A DNA stretch of 64,000 nucleotides from Tyto alba. Lineage: Eukaryota; Chordata; Aves; Strigiformes; Tytonidae. The notes beneath the pieces were generated by a model. The model did not search any database. It had not been told where the DNA came from and saw only the letters and a program-made list of their open reading frames with translations. The stretch is from NCBI RefSeq assembly GCF_018691265.1, contig NW_024881322.1, forward strand, positions 8,173,989 to 8,237,988, given 5' to 3'. This document shows positions 45,301 through 60,300 of this stretch, in pieces; the stretch's first letter is position 1, and the number at the start of each line of letters is the position of its first letter. Both the position numbers and the translations under genes were made by a program.

Positions 45301-48300
45301 TAATTTTGGTAGTTCATCCCATATCTTGTACGTGGTGCTGAATTATTACATCTAGGCAGGCATGTTGTCTCTAAAAGTGCTCTCAGAAAGTTGTGGATAC
45401 AAGATGTGAAAGCAAGTTCCTTGCCTGCTCTGAAGTGATGGGGCACAGGGCTGCGTGCTTTGCTGGGGTTACTTAGAGCAGAGTGTGTTCTGAACTTCAT
45501 GATGTCACTGTGTGTGTGTAGCTTCTCAGCTGCATACTTGTTAGTGAGCCGGATCTGTCCGCTCTCAGGAGTAAATCTAATGTTGAAACTTGTAAGGAGC
45601 ATGTTCACGAAGAGCCATTCTGGGACCATCACAAGTCCCGTGGTGAAGGACCTGAATGCTTGTTGGCTCTTAAGACAAGATGATTGCTCGCTTGGACTGC
45701 ATCAGTTTGGCAACGTACACTATGTGAATTGCACACAATGACTGTTTCTAAACCGACGAGTAAATGTGCTTTAAAGTGTGTCTGCAGTCCTGGTCCTCTG
45801 TTTTCCCAGGAAAAGGAGGTTTTACTGTACCATTTGACAACTCTCTGTCAGCCTGCACGGGCTCATTCCCATTGGGAACCAGTCTATACTAGTTGCTGTG
45901 CTGGGCAGCTGTCAGTTAGCAGTAGAGCTGAGGGTTGCCCTCCCTTGTTTCATTAAGGAAGCCACCCTTTCTGGTAGCTTGTATCTTCTTGAGAATTCAT
46001 CCTGTGTGAATTCTGATTTACTTTAATGTAAAACCACAAAGCCTTGTCTTGATGGTTATGGAATTGCCTAGCAAGCCCCCTAGGCTGGAAAGGTTGTGGT
46101 AGTACTATGTTACCCTTCTGGGAGGAGTGTGTGGGTTTTTTTGTGTGTGTTATTTACTTTCTTTGAGACCAATATGAGCAAAAGTTCAAAGCACAGGATT
46201 TATGTCTGACTTGAACTGTAGGACTACAAAAATAAAGTGTTAAGTAGTTGGAAAGAGTGTCTCAGATGCATACTGGATGACTTTGAAAACATATACAAAC
46301 GATTCAGTTTTTCAGGTTATTTTCTATTTTAAGGGCCTAAGAATCAAAACTTTGCTAACCTAATCAGAGTTTTCAAAGCAAACTTGAATAGTTCTATTGT
46401 GCATCTGTAGCAATACAAGTGGTTGCTCTATAGTTTTAGTGATATGAGAATGAGGAAGTTCCAGTTTTGGGAATTGGAAGGATAGAAAAGACTATGCCCT
46501 ACCTCTTTGTAATACATGGATTTCTTTTGCTGTTACTGTGTATCTAGGTAATGGATTTTTAAGCATATTTATATAAATACATATGATACACATTTATTCT
46601 ACACATTTATATAAATATGCATGTGTAATATACATAGTCATTATACATATTTATAAAATATATAACATATTTAAAAGTCTGTTAGAAGTCTTTATACTAC
46701 CACATAGGCATTATTGTTATATGGATGGGCTCTTCAACTTCTGGATCTGAATTTGTTGGTTCTGTCATGCAACAATGGGGAAAGTTTGGTATTTGAATCT
46801 GATTAAATTGTGATTTAAGCAATAAATTGTTCTCAGAGCTGAAAGACTAACAATGTTCTTAGATTTTCATTTGGCTGCATGCTGCAGTTGTTATGGTGAT
46901 TCAGATAAAATCATTGGTGTGCTGGTTTTCTCTGGATTTGTCTATGCTAGGACTAATATATCAGGAAAACTTCTTTTAAAAATCCCTACTTTGAGTGAAG
47001 AACAAATACTGAGTTATTGAAACAATGGATCAAGTTTTAGGTGTAATTTTAATCTGCTGGGTATTTTTGGTCACTGCTGCTTAGCATACTCAATACTCAA
47101 CATCCTTCTGCTTTTCTATCTCAAAGGAGAGAGGAAGAGTTGGTAGCCTTGAAATGAAATGTGTGGAAAGGATTTAGGAAGGGAAAAGTTTTTCTAAATG
47201 GGAATGTAATGAGTGCATTTTGCTGATCTCCTCCATTTGAAGCAATTGTTCTACCTATTTGTGCGGTACAAACAATGGGAGAGATCATCAAAGGGATTGT
47301 TCAGAGAATGGAATGGGTTTGCTCCCTGTAAATTAGATTCTGCAGCTTACTGAAAGCATCCTTGTCTCTAACGTAATACTGTCATTCTAAATATTTCAGA
47401 TTTATTTAGAGATTTGAGATTAAATCCTCTCTCCATAGAACCAATGGAATAATTTATTTGGGTCTAAATTTTTTTAATTTCTAGTCTGAAAAGAAATCTT
47501 CCAAAATACCTGTATTAAAGAGGGGAGCTTATATCGTGACTGTGCTGAGTAAGAGGGATTAACCTGTAAGTGGAGTAGTTCAAACTTGATAGCAGATGGA
47601 GTGGGGAGGATGGAGAGTTTATACTGACTTGCCATCACATGTCAAATTGTCACTGTTTAGTGTTCACTGAGGATGTTACTCTTGTGATTGCTAGCATTTA
47701 ACACTTTTCACAGATAAGGAGAACAACCTTCCCTGAGTATAAAAGTCACCAAAAATTAATGCCAACTACCTGACTAATGTTTGAGTGTTATTGTTGTTTA
47801 GGTGGACATGCAGATGTATTTTGGAAGTTGCTCTTTTATCAATGCCCTTTTTTAACCTCATTTCTGATTGTGTACTTGTAATTTAGTAAAGACAATATTT
47901 TTTAAAGGAAAACTTATCATGTTAGTTCCTAAATGTAGGAGCCGAAATAAATTTTTCCTTGCCTGCACTCATCTTTTCTTACTGTGAGTCAATACCTAGT
48001 AAATTTATTCTGGCTAGGAAGTCCTTTAAAGTCTAGGAACCAAAACAGATTGCCTGGACTTTTTTTTCATTCCACAAACAAGATAGGACTGTGTATCCAT
48101 AGGTGTTCTGCTACAAACTGCATATAAAAGGTTAGTTAATGCAGCAGAATTACAGAAAAAAAAAATGTCAGTTCTAGAAATTCAGCTGTACTTATGTTTA
48201 GTGAGGTTTTTTTAAATTTTAACTTGGTAATCCACAAGAGTTGAAATACTTTTTGTTGTGAAGAGCACAGTCCATTATTTCTCCACTAAATCACGACACA

Positions 48301-51300
48301 ATATTCTGTATTGATTTTAGCTCTGAAATCCATCAAGAGCTATCTGCTTACAGAACAAGAAAATCTGAAAAGGCAGAAAGCGTTGACATCAAAACCCCTT
48401 GACAGGCATAATCAATATTTCCAGCTGTAATGGAGATCCCTGACACTTGGAAGAATAAGAACAGAGTGGAGATTCTAGTTCATGTTTTATGTAGTTTATT
48501 CTGAAGTCTCTGAGGAGTTCAGCTTTGAATTTGAATTTCATTTTGTTGAGGAGTCTTTTAATTGACTTGAGGAGACAAAAAACTAAATCTGCTCTGGCAG
48601 TCAACTCTGAAAACTTGTATTTCTTTCTTCCTATTGACTACTGAGCTTTAGTAAAATACTTTATTTTTAATATTTTCAGGCTTTTTTTTGTAATGCATAT
48701 ATGTATTAATGATGAACAGGGAAACTGAACTGCATGTTTATGCATGCATGCATATATGTATGGATTTACATGATAATCCATTGTACTTAAATAAAAAATG
48801 AGCTGCTCTTTCTTCTTTCTGTGAAGAAGGAGAAAGAGAGCTCCGAGGCAGGTGTCTTCTGCAGTCCCATCCCACTGTCACGATTGGTCTTGGATTTAAA
48901 GTGGAAGAGGAGGAAAAAAAAAAAAATTTAAGTTGCCTGAACTAGGAACACTATACTGTACAGTTTGCAAACACAGGCTGAGAGAAGAATTTTACGGAGG
49001 CTCCAGTTGTTCAAAAACTCAGAAGCGGTAGAAGTAAGCTTCTTTCTATCCCATTATTATCACTTCTGTGTATGTGCACTGCTCAGTTTCAGGGTTTTCA
49101 AAAATTGTGGAGTTTTGGCTGTTTTTTTTTTTTGTTTTTTTTTTGGTTTTTTTTAGGCTACTTGTACTTTGTTTTTGAAATATTTTTTTTTTCAGTGCAA
49201 AGGATTCCTAACTGCAATTGATGCAAGCCTGCAAACTGAGCGGTAGAAATCAAGCAGAATGTCTAGAAGATGAGGAACAGTTAGTGTGAGTTTCATCTGC
49301 ATTAATTCACTCATCTGCAAGTTAGAAGTCTGAGCTAGCTCTTTTCAGAGACAATTGAAAGAAACAGGATGAATCATCCTCTGCAGGTGTCTCTTTTCTC
49401 TCACTGCTTAGCAAGATCCCTGAGACAGTTTTTGACATATAGTCAGCTGACATGAATCCCACCTGCAATGACTACTTGTGGAAAAAGTTTGACTTAACTC
49501 TTTGAAATTAAAGCACTGAGAACTCTTAAGTCAGAGGAAGGGTGGAAGGAAGTTCTCCAGGGCCTCGTACGCTGTCCTTGCTGTTGTACTGTCCTTATTT
49601 TTTTTCCCTATTTTTTGTTACTTCCACCCTTTCAGCCTCTACAGTACGAGGTGGTACTTCTACAAGCAGTGATCTAGTAAACTACACAAATGTGATTCCT
49701 CATTAGAAACCAGGGTACTTCCTACATGGATCTTGTTGGAGAGGGGAAGGAGAAGTATGTCGTAATGTAAATCAGGTGAATCATAAAGTATATCTGTAAC
49801 ATAGATTATTTAGGGCCAATTAAGCAATGCTAATTCTGCTTTATCTGAGCTTTGTGATCTTTCCTCACGCACACAGATGCATACAGAAATCTCTATATTA
49901 GAACACATATTTTTGAAATAAGCAGACTAATAAAAAACAAGATTATCATCAGTGTCACTAATACCTGTTCAGTTTGTTGAATTTGGAATAGTCAGAGCCC
50001 ACAGAAATCCCTGTTTCTGGGAGTATCTGATAGCAGCTGAGGTGTTGATAGCATATTGTGAGCTAGAACAAAGTTCTTCAGAAAATTTCACGTTGTCAAA
50101 AGAACATAGGAGTCAAATCTCTCAGCTTTATTCTGAACTTTAAAAAGGAACATTCCTTAGTATGATACATGTTTTTCATATAGCTTGAATTGTCCTACCT
50201 TTCTTTCCTTTGAATATGTCTTCAAATTTATTCTTTTGGTTGGAATGCAAAATAGAGTTGTAATTCTGTAAGTGTTTGGAAGGAATGACATCTTAGATCA
50301 CTGCTTACATTATTTCCCCTGTCAGGAATGATGCTTTGAAGGTATTAACTGAAATCTGAAGACACCCAGGGTTGCCTCTGTATTCAATGAAAAGAAGGTC
50401 CTGCAGAGGGTGAATCCGAACCCCTCTCTGACCATGCAGTGAAATAAAATACCTGATTCAGGATGTTAGTGTAGATGCTCCTTGCCTATCTGTGTTTTTT
50501 AACTTGGGAAGTATGCTTTATTTATTGCTAAGGTTATTCCTCCAGCAAGAATCCAGTAAAAATATTGTAAACATTGTTTTCAGCCAGCCAATTTGAATCT
50601 GGACGGTGTCAAACTGTATGATACAATCCTTCTCTGTATTGCAGACATTTACATGAAGCTTCTAACATTTTGATTTTTTTATCATCTGTGATTTGAAAAA
50701 TATAGCAGGGAATTCTCAAGATTTATGTGTGTACTAAATGGCAGGCAGTTTCTTTGCTCCTTGTATGGATGCTAATTCCAGTGTTTGTCTCTCCTTTGGA
50801 AGTCAGATGCTCTTCTGTTTTGCTTAAGGTCATGTTTTGTTTAAAAGAATCTATGGATTCTTGATAACTAACTACAGGTTGAGGTCTGGATTCCCTCTTC
50901 CTTCCCCTGCCAAAATTAGACCTTTTTCTATCACATGTTTTTTTTTTTCCCACTCCCTTGCTTAAGTATTCTTTGTGGGTTACTTACCTTTAGCTCAGGA
51001 CTCTGTTTAATTCACCAGACCTTTTTGATGCATATTTTCAAGGTCTCTTTTATAATGTGAGGAATAAGAAAACTTGAAATTGATACAGCAAGTAGCAAGG
51101 CTGATTTCCTGTAGCATTTTCTTGTCCTTTGTGCTTTTTTTCCAAGTTGGCAACAGTTACAGAGAGTGACACCATGTGTTAAGGTGAAGAACTTTACTTT
51201 TTTTATTTCCCATTTCTTCTTCAGTAATCTCATCCCTTACAGTGTTTTTATTTTATCATCCATCAAATGTTAGATTTTCTGTATCCTTGCTCTGTCATGT

Positions 51301-54300
51301 TTTTTTTATTGTCCATGTATACATATGTGGAAAATTTCCATGCATGCATTTTACAACTCACTAGTTTATAGCTAAATGTCCTTCAGAGAAGTTGCAGTAT
51401 TTTTAAACAGTTTCTTTTACTGATAAATTTGTGTTTAAATCTTGTTCAGTAATTTAAGAAATACATGTCTGGAAAAGAAGTGTTGGTGAAAGTGGATGGA
51501 AACCCAGAGGGGTCTCCATAGGAAAAGAAGGTAAAAGGATAGTACTGTAAAGATGTTGAGTATGAGGATCTCTGGTGGACATGTACTGTAATGCGAGGAA
51601 TAGAAAGGCTGTCCCTATTTCTAAGAAAAAGAGGTAAATGGTAAATAAATGAAAGGTGAAATTGAAAAGCAGGATTTCTTGGGGAAAGGAAAAGGAGGCA
51701 CTTTAAGCCAATGTGTAGAATGCATTTCAGTCAGGGCATAAAAATACTTAAAAGCAATATTTTGCTGTTGGTATAGTTTCTGAGATTGAGCATCAGGTAG
51801 GGTAAAACAGAGGCTTGCATGTGTTAGTTACCTAGTCATAGGTGCTTGAGGGGCTGGGAAGCCAAATCTGATTTCAGGATGTGTGTGTCCCAGCGATGAC
51901 CCCTGCTGACACTGCAGGTGCAGCAGTGTGCTTTCAGGGGAGGAGGAGTTCAGCTGCTCGGTGATGTTTTCTGCTTGAAGATCTGTTTCATGTTTCTCTT
52001 GAGGAAAAGGTACTAGGTTGGATGGAAGCACTGTAGAAGTCAAATCTGCCCAGGGCCTGTCAGACCACATATGAGCCAGCCCATGGGTGCTTTGGAGGAA
52101 GAGACAAGGAATGTTAGTAGGAAGAAAACCTTTGTTTCATACCATTGCTAAAGAAAAGGTGCTATGCTGAATCACAGAGTCTTGCTTGTTTGGTAATAGT
52201 AACATATTCTCTCTTTGCCTCCCCTCTGTTTCTGTTGGTTTGTTTAGGTTGAATTTTCTTATCCTCCCCTAAAGCTTGGAGAAGGACATGACAGCCACAG
52301 TTTACCAGAGGAATGGAAATATTTGCCGTTTCTTGCCTTACCAGATGGCGCTCACAACTACCAGGAAGGTAAGAAACCAGAGAGGAAGCTGTATGTACTA
52401 CTACTTCTGCAACCAAAAGAAAAATCCTGATATCTGAATAGTTGTTCAACAATTCTTCTCACTGTTAGACTTCTTGTGCTTTTTGTTTAAGCTGGGAAAT
52501 AAGTTGGCAATGATATATTGCTTCAGAGTTAAAGTGAAAGTAGATCAGAAAGGTGTACCTCCTACATCAGATGTCAGTAAAAGCTTAAGGGTCACATACC
52601 ACTTGTGTGTAGTGCTAGCACAAAGCAAGGCTACTGGCTTCCTCAGAAGTTCTTTGAAGGGGGAATAAACACTTGAGTAAAGCCTAATCCAGTTTTGATG
52701 AAAAGGAAAAATTAAATTCTAAAATTCAGCTTTGTAATGTATGTAGTAATTATGATTCTTTTTTTTTCCCCTCCACTAATTTAGAGATTCTTAGAATGGC
52801 CTACAAGTACTGATAGTTGCATTTTTACAAAGAGGATGACTTGGTACAGGTAGTAGTCCTAAAGGCTTTAGAAAACACTAGGTGATCTCCATAATAAAAC
52901 TTGTTCAAGCTTTGGTATAAACAATCCCTCTCTCTGTTGGACTTAGTACATATGGGATTGTCTCTTGTGTTTACTTTATTACTATGAAGCAAACAAAAAA
53001 TTAATAGTGGGCTTCACAACAGTTTTTATGCATGTGTTGAAAGGCAAACAGTTGTAAAGTCCTCTACTTAGGATTATAGCAACTTTTTTGCAGTAGTAGC
53101 AAGTGTGTGTGTATATGTATATGTGTGTATAACTCCAGCCATAAAAACCTTTCTTGTGTCATATTTTATAGAGACTTTTTTCTTTCATGTCACACTTGCA
53201 CAGAGACAGTAATTATTTTGTGTGAGCCTAGGATTCACAAATCCTTTTTGTTAGCATAGCGGTGCTGTTGCATAGATGTCTACCTTGGCAGTGGTAACAG
53301 CTACTCTAATCTTTCACCTCTATATGTCCTCCTTGGTGGTGCATGTTTCTTTGTGTTGTTTGTTCTTTTTTGTTTTGTTTTGTTTTTTTTTCCCCTATCT
53401 TCATGGCATTTATCTTCTTAATGGCATCACATTCCCAACCGTACACCTGGTCTCATGGTGCCTTGTCTTTGCTCCTCCATACAGAACTGGGAAAGCAGCA
53501 TGCCTGTAGGTTTCAGTGGTGTTTCTCTGCTCTCAGGATCTGCTTCTGAGAATCTGTCAGCACACTTTTAGGAGCTTGGTCAGGCTAAACATGAGGCTGT
53601 TGTCAGAATATCCATATTAGCACAGCTGGAGGTTCTACAAAGCACCTTGCAATTTGGAAACTAATTTGGGTGCAGCCATAGCTTTATAGATTACTTTTTC
53701 TTTCTTTTTTTTTTTAAAGTCTTGGAAAATAAGTGTGCCAATATTTTCAGCAGTAAATCTTTTACAAGTGATGCTGAAAATAAAAGTATTGAACTGTTAA
53801 TGACTTATGAAAGTCTTGTCTTTTTCATAGATACTGTGTTTTTCCATTTGCCGCCGAGATGTGGGGATCAAACTACAGTATATGGTGTTTCTTGCTATAG
53901 GCAGATTGAAGCAAAGGTAACTTTCCAAGTTGTGAATTATATTAATGAAATAATAGTCTTGATGCATTAATAACCCTACAATTCAGTGGCTTGTGTTACA
54001 CTAACAGTCAAACTGCATGATCAGCTTACATTAATCTGTGAAAATGTGCACAGTATGTGACTACAGAACTTGAACTATTTCTTTTCCTTCTGTCAGCAGA
54101 CATATTGTGAACTTTTGAAACGTTCAAGGCAACTGAAAATCATGTTTTGGTTCTTGAGAGCTATTCTAGGCATCAGCACCAAGTAGCAAAATGAAGCTGA
54201 TGGTCTATCAGCTGGCCAAGTCATGTTTTTAGGAAGTAGGCCTCTGGGGTGGAAAAATCTGAAATTTCTCCAGTTTGTGACCATGAAGAATTTTAGCGTA

Positions 54301-57300
54301 TTTCCTGGGATCTGACCATGCACATGTACAGATGTTTCTCTTCATCTACCTCCATTGCCAAAAGTACACTTGCAGACTAGACTAGAATCTTCCCATTCAT
54401 TGTAGCTGTTTACTGATACTGCACTTCTAGCAGTAAAGCTGAAAAATTGATGAGATCTACAGTGCTCACCTGATCACACTGAGGAAATTATGTACTTGAT
54501 CTACTAGAATCTGTCCGTATTTTCAAAAGTAGTAACGGTAGTATGATCTGTGCACTTACAATTGAGAAGTTATTACGAATTTATTTGAAAATTACTCCCT
54601 TTTCCAGTGAAATGCCAAGAATCTGGAATGCTATGTGGGTTTGATTTTTTAAATGAGTCATGTATTCAGAAGATGTAAATGCTCTGTTTTAGTGTTAATC
54701 ATACCTTGGTTATATTTCAAGTTCCTGTTTATGCTATAGGAGAAATTTTACACATGCAGATTCTAATACAGTTTCTTCTGAAATAAATCCATGTTGATTT
54801 TAGTTCAGTTATTATCTTTGCAGCCAGTGTTCACTGTATTCTGTGATTTAGAGTCTTGATCTATTTAACTGTGTAATAACTTGGATTTATTGTGCTCTTG
54901 ATTCCAGTTTATGCTGTTTAGTTACCAATTAAGAAGATAAATAGATGTTTAAAATGAACTCTCTGGAACAAGTAGAATATAAAACAATGTGTTTCATATG
55001 ACAGCTTTAGCATTCTTTCCATCTATCCTTTTTGATGTGTGGGCTGCAGTCTGCACACATGCTGTTTTGTACAATTACGTGAACCACTTGGCTGTATTTC
55101 TGCCCCTGCCCTTTCTAGGTGCTGTTTAGTGCTGGGACCATTTGGTCTGGCTGAGAATCTAGTTGATTCTGCAGGTGGTACCTCCTTTATTTTATGGGTG
55201 GCTGAAGAAGATCCTTGAGTATAAAGCAAACAATTTCTAGGTGGAGACTTTTCAACCTGGTCCATTTTCCCAGATAACATTAGAGAAGAATGAATGATGT
55301 GTTGTGACTTCTCTTCTGTTACATTACCCTGAGTTAAAATGCCATTGCCCTTTTCAGAGCTATTGACTTTTTCTCATGCTAGTGATTTTTAAACAGTCCA
55401 CTGCCTACCATCACAACTACATTTGGATCTTTGCTGTGCACAGTGAGATGACACCACAGCTCTGACATATCAGTGTGATGACCGTTTTCACTAGGTAAAG
55501 GCATACTGCTGCATGGTTTGGATAGTCCACCATTGAAGGCAGTCAGTTTTAGGATTTTTGTTCAAATAAGGGGGTGGTATGTGGCAACTAACCGATGAAA
55601 TAATTATTTTTGAAATTGTGTGTGGATAAAAATACTGTAATACTTTTATTTCTTAGGCATTAAAAGTACGGCAAGCGGACATCACTCGAGAAACAGTACA
55701 GAAAAGTGTGTGTGTTCTCTGTCAGCTGGTAAGAATATTTAAGTCCCAAACCACTTTCAAATAACATATTAACAATTATTTGTTTTCCATGTTCTTGTCT
55801 GGAACTTTGGGCTTCAAACACATCTCTTTAAATCATTGCAGAGGATAACAAAATACAGAAATAAAATTGAATCAGAAGGCTACAGCATTTGAGTGAGCTG
55901 CCTTGAATTGGTATCACTTTTTAAGAGTAATTGTAAAAGTGTCTGCCTATTGTCGGGGACCGGGATATCTTTGTGCACTTTTGATTATTCTTAAGTGCTA
56001 CTAACTTAATTTCATGCAGTAGGATTGAGAGGTTTGGCCATTATAATAACTGAAGAGTGGCTATTGACAACTGTGAAAGAGGTTTTAAGATAATCACACA
56101 TACATGTTGTTTCTGTTCTGAAGAAACATCTTATATTTCTACCTGTTTGGCCAAAGCTACTGATCACCAGGCAGGGAACAGAAATTCTTTCTGGACTTGA
56201 AGAAAGAACTATTATCAGAACTGCAGGAGCAGTGTTAAATAATGAAAGTACCTTTCCAGAAAGACATTCAGTGATGGTATGGTATGTTCAAAGGGAAAGA
56301 AGGTAGAATTATCATTTATCATTTAAAATGAGCACAGGAGAAAGATGCTGCGAGTTAGCAACCAAGGACTGCCCCTTCATGAACTCTATGTATAATAATG
56401 TGTCTATATTGCAAGATAAGAATGAGAGAAGATTAAAGTTCAAAATTTAGTGACTAAACGAGTTTTTTTCACTGACTTTTATGTTTGTTTTTCTTCCAAG
56501 CCTTTGTATGGGTTACTTCAGGCAAAGCTGCAACTCATTACACATGCATATTTTGAAGAAAAAGACTTCTCGCAAATTTCAATTCTGAAGGTAATTTTTA
56601 AGTAATAGCCACAGGAAACAAAGCTTTCAGTGTATGGCTATGGACTTCAGTGTTTTCAGTTGGTGCTCAAATATTCCATTTGCATAAGTCATTCAGTTAT
56701 TCAGCTCTTGTAATAAGTTAACATAGACTAAACAAACTACCCTAATCTGACAGAGGGTCAACTTTCTGATTTGCAATGAAATACAAGAAAGAGCATGATT
56801 GTCAGCCTGTATCTCCATTGACTCCATTAGTAAAATTTTACTTTCTTTCTGGAATAGGATGCTGAAATCCTCAAATAAGTGAATTTTAATTTATTCTGGA
56901 TTTCATGTGACCATGTGCCATTAACTGCTTCGGGGGGGGGGGGTTGCCTCTTGTTCTAACTTTTACAGGAACTTTACGATCATATGAATAGTTCCTTGGG
57001 CAGTACGTTGCTAGAAGGATCACAAGTTTATCTTGGTAAGTGACTTTTTTTTTGTACAAGCAGCAGAGATAATGTTAATGCTAATCAACACATTCCCTTC
57101 CTGAGCTAATTTATTTATGCTCATTAACAGAATAAGCGCCAGAAATCTCTGTCCCTGCATAGTATTCTGTTATACATTTCTTTATTAATGGATTTAAATA
57201 AATGTCTAATAAATGTAGTGTTTCTTTCTTAATAGGAGTGAGTTGTAAGTTGAAAGCAATGTTACCCCTTGACCTAACCATTTGGCAAGCAATTGCTTCC

Positions 57301-60300
57301 CTGCTTTTGGGGAACAGTTCCTGCTTAATTTTTAGATGGAGCTATTTGATGGTGTGGGGCGCTCAAGCTTTCATCTACCTGTTGTTTGGGATATCTCCCG
57401 TCTGATTCTGATACTTCTCCGTGCTTTCTGAATGCACAGTGTATTATTTACTTCCTTGTTTCCATAATGCTGCGTGGCATCCAACAGGAGTAACTCAGAG
57501 CATGACTGTTCATGTTATTATTGTCTCCATTGTAGATTTAAGTCTTGCTCCTGCTCGAAAGAAAGAATTAGATATGTGTTCTGCTATTGAAATAACCAGG
57601 TTCACATAGAATGCCTAATGCTTGTCCCCCTCCCTCTGAAAAATGGTGACAAGAAGTTAGTATCTCTACTAGTTACTAAACATAATAATTGCTCTCTTTT
57701 TTGTATCTCAGGTCTGTCTCCTCGGGATCTTGTTCTTCACTTTAGACACAAGGTAGGCGTGTTCTGCTAGTTACACAAAGTACAGCACTTATTTTGTGGA
57801 GTGAAATGTTTTATGAGGAACTGAAAAATAAATATGTCTAGACATGTCTGAGCTAGAAGTAAGAAGACTGTTTCCTAAGTACTTCTGGTTACAGCCTCCT
57901 GATTTACCTTCCCCTTCCGCTTACATAACTTCAGTGAAATTATGGTCCGGACTGAAGTTTTGTCTGTGTGCTGGGTTCCCTGGAGATTTCTAGGTTTGCA
58001 TGACATTTCTTTAGTCCAAAGTGGAAGTGATATCAGACTTATGTTTTGTGTATCCTATAGCTAAGGTACAAATAGCGTTTAGAATCTTTAATTAACCGAG
58101 AGGCATCAAGGAAGCAAATTTGAGAATATGGATTTCATGGTGTATTCGTGCCTGCTCAGGAGATTTTTGGGGTAGAACTCATTTTTGTTTAACTTCAGGT
58201 GTCTGCCAGTTGTGCCCCTGAGGCATCTGGGCATCTGCCTAGAGTCTTTGAGAGTAGAGAGTCAGGACAGCCACTTCTGATCTAGATGCCTCATCTGAGA
58301 TGTCTAAAATTAGGTGAGGTGAATGCTATTCTTGGTATTTTGCTGAATTCTTTTCTGTATTTCTGTGGAGGAACTCTTTTATGCAGTTTACTGTTTTTTA
58401 AAAATCTGGAATTACACATGTTCTTTCTGAAAAGTTCTGTGTGATTCAAAATTACATAATTCTTGTTTGTGCAGGTTTTTCTTTGTACATCTCAAATTCT
58501 ATTTTAAAATGAGTGCTGAGGTGGAGAAAGACTATTTGAACACTTGTTTTTCACTGGTCAAATGTATCTGATCATGTGACAATTATACAGTCATTAACAT
58601 GAAATCTTGAATAAGATTATGCTTACACAGTATTTTTGATAAATGGCACTGGTTCACTCACCATGTTTATCCTTTTTGTGTCTTTTCAGGTCTTGATCCT
58701 TTTTAAATTGATTCTTCTAGAGAAAAAGGTAAAGTTTTGTAGAATGAGGCAGGTAATTGAAATAGAAATGCAGTTGTTAAATTTTTTTTGTATGAAGTTA
58801 TATAGAATATACTAGTGGAAAACAAAAGAAAAGTGTCTGAAGTCATATCAACAATTTTCAATCTGTATATAAATTGGGAAATTATGCTGAAAGTAACTGC
58901 TATGTGTTGGTGTATAGATTTGCCTCCACTTCTGTCCACATCCCACCTTATTAATAGCTGTCTCAGGCAGAGTAAGTAAAATGTGATTAAATGTGAATGG
59001 AGAAACTTAACATATTATAAAAGATAGGAAAGGATACATATTATGCAAATAGGTACTTGTGTGAAGGAACTGATAGGAAGTGCTGGTACCTAAAAAGGAG
59101 CATACAGCTTTGCAGGGATTCAGTAAGTAGAACTTCTGGTTCAGGTTTTAAATAGGCATACCAAAGGAAACAAGTGTTCAAGTGTCCTTCAGGCCTGAAT
59201 TGCATGGGCACTGCGGGAGACAATGTAAAGAGCTGTATCTGTTAGGTCAGGCTGAACTCAGGTTATAAATTGGTAAAACTGTTGAACTGTAGGCTCAGTG
59301 CTTTCTTTGGGCTCCCTTACTGCCTCAGAAGCAATGCTGTTTTAGTAATTTAAGTGGAATGTGCAAAATGTACAAGCAGATGTGAAGTAGATAAATTTGT
59401 TCTGTGTATGTATTAATAATCTGGAACAAGAACTTTCAGCAAAATGACTGTGTCAGCTCCCAGACACATCTATGCAGGGAAATTTTTTTTATTTTGCTTT
59501 TTAAAAAAATTTTTGTTAAGTTTTGTTTCAGTTCCCCAAATGTCACTTTCTGCAGTGAACCTGCTGTGTTAAAATGTATCTTCTTCAGAGAGCTGAGAGG
59601 GAACATTAGAATTTCCTGTTAGCTGCAACTGGGAAGTCAGCAGAGTGGAATCTATGAGATATTGAAGCAGTTGTGTGGGATTTTTTAAAGTCTATATCCA
59701 AGACTACGTATCTTTTGTGGGGCATTAAATATGGCTTTAAAAAATAGAAGCAGCAGCTTCTCCAGAGCGTTTGCGCTTGTCACTTAATTCTGTAAGTTAG
59801 AGATATTTTGACAATTCCATGTATTTATCGATGAGAATAAATGCGGTTTCTGCATTAGAGCCATATGCTGAAGACTGCTATATTAAAGGCTATGCAAGAG
59901 GTATAGTTGAGAAAATATGATTATGACATAGGAGTACACATGTAGAAATGTATGTAATTAAGAGTTGATACGCTAGTTTTTGTCCAAAAAATAACATAAT
60001 TATTCTGAAAGTCTACAGTGATATTTTTTTTCTTTTTTAAACCATAAGCGGAAAAAATATTTTCCTGTTAAGATTTTGTAAAGTATCTGTGCTGATCTGT
60101 TCAAAAAATTATGATAGCATTTCATCAGGTCAGTTCAGCATTTGGACATATATAAACTAAAAACCTTACTGAGCTATAGTTATTTTCTGAAGCAGCTCAA
60201 ACCATAAGACATAAATGCATGGAAGAGGGGAAAGGGAGGGTTTCCCAAGTGTGTTCATATGACTCAAACACATGAAATTGTTTTGAAAATAACTGGATGC

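Larger units (their letters stand above)
40254..52247 (+). other. AVL9: AVL9 intron 1 (12 kb)
   Basis: Donor caggtgagg, acceptor tgtttag. It holds a G-rich tract, copy B of the dispersed block, a poly(A) run at about 42319-42346, a CR1 fragment and AT-rich simple repeats. The remainder (about 43870-52240) shows only short frames and no recognisable nested gene or RNA. Confidence 0.9.
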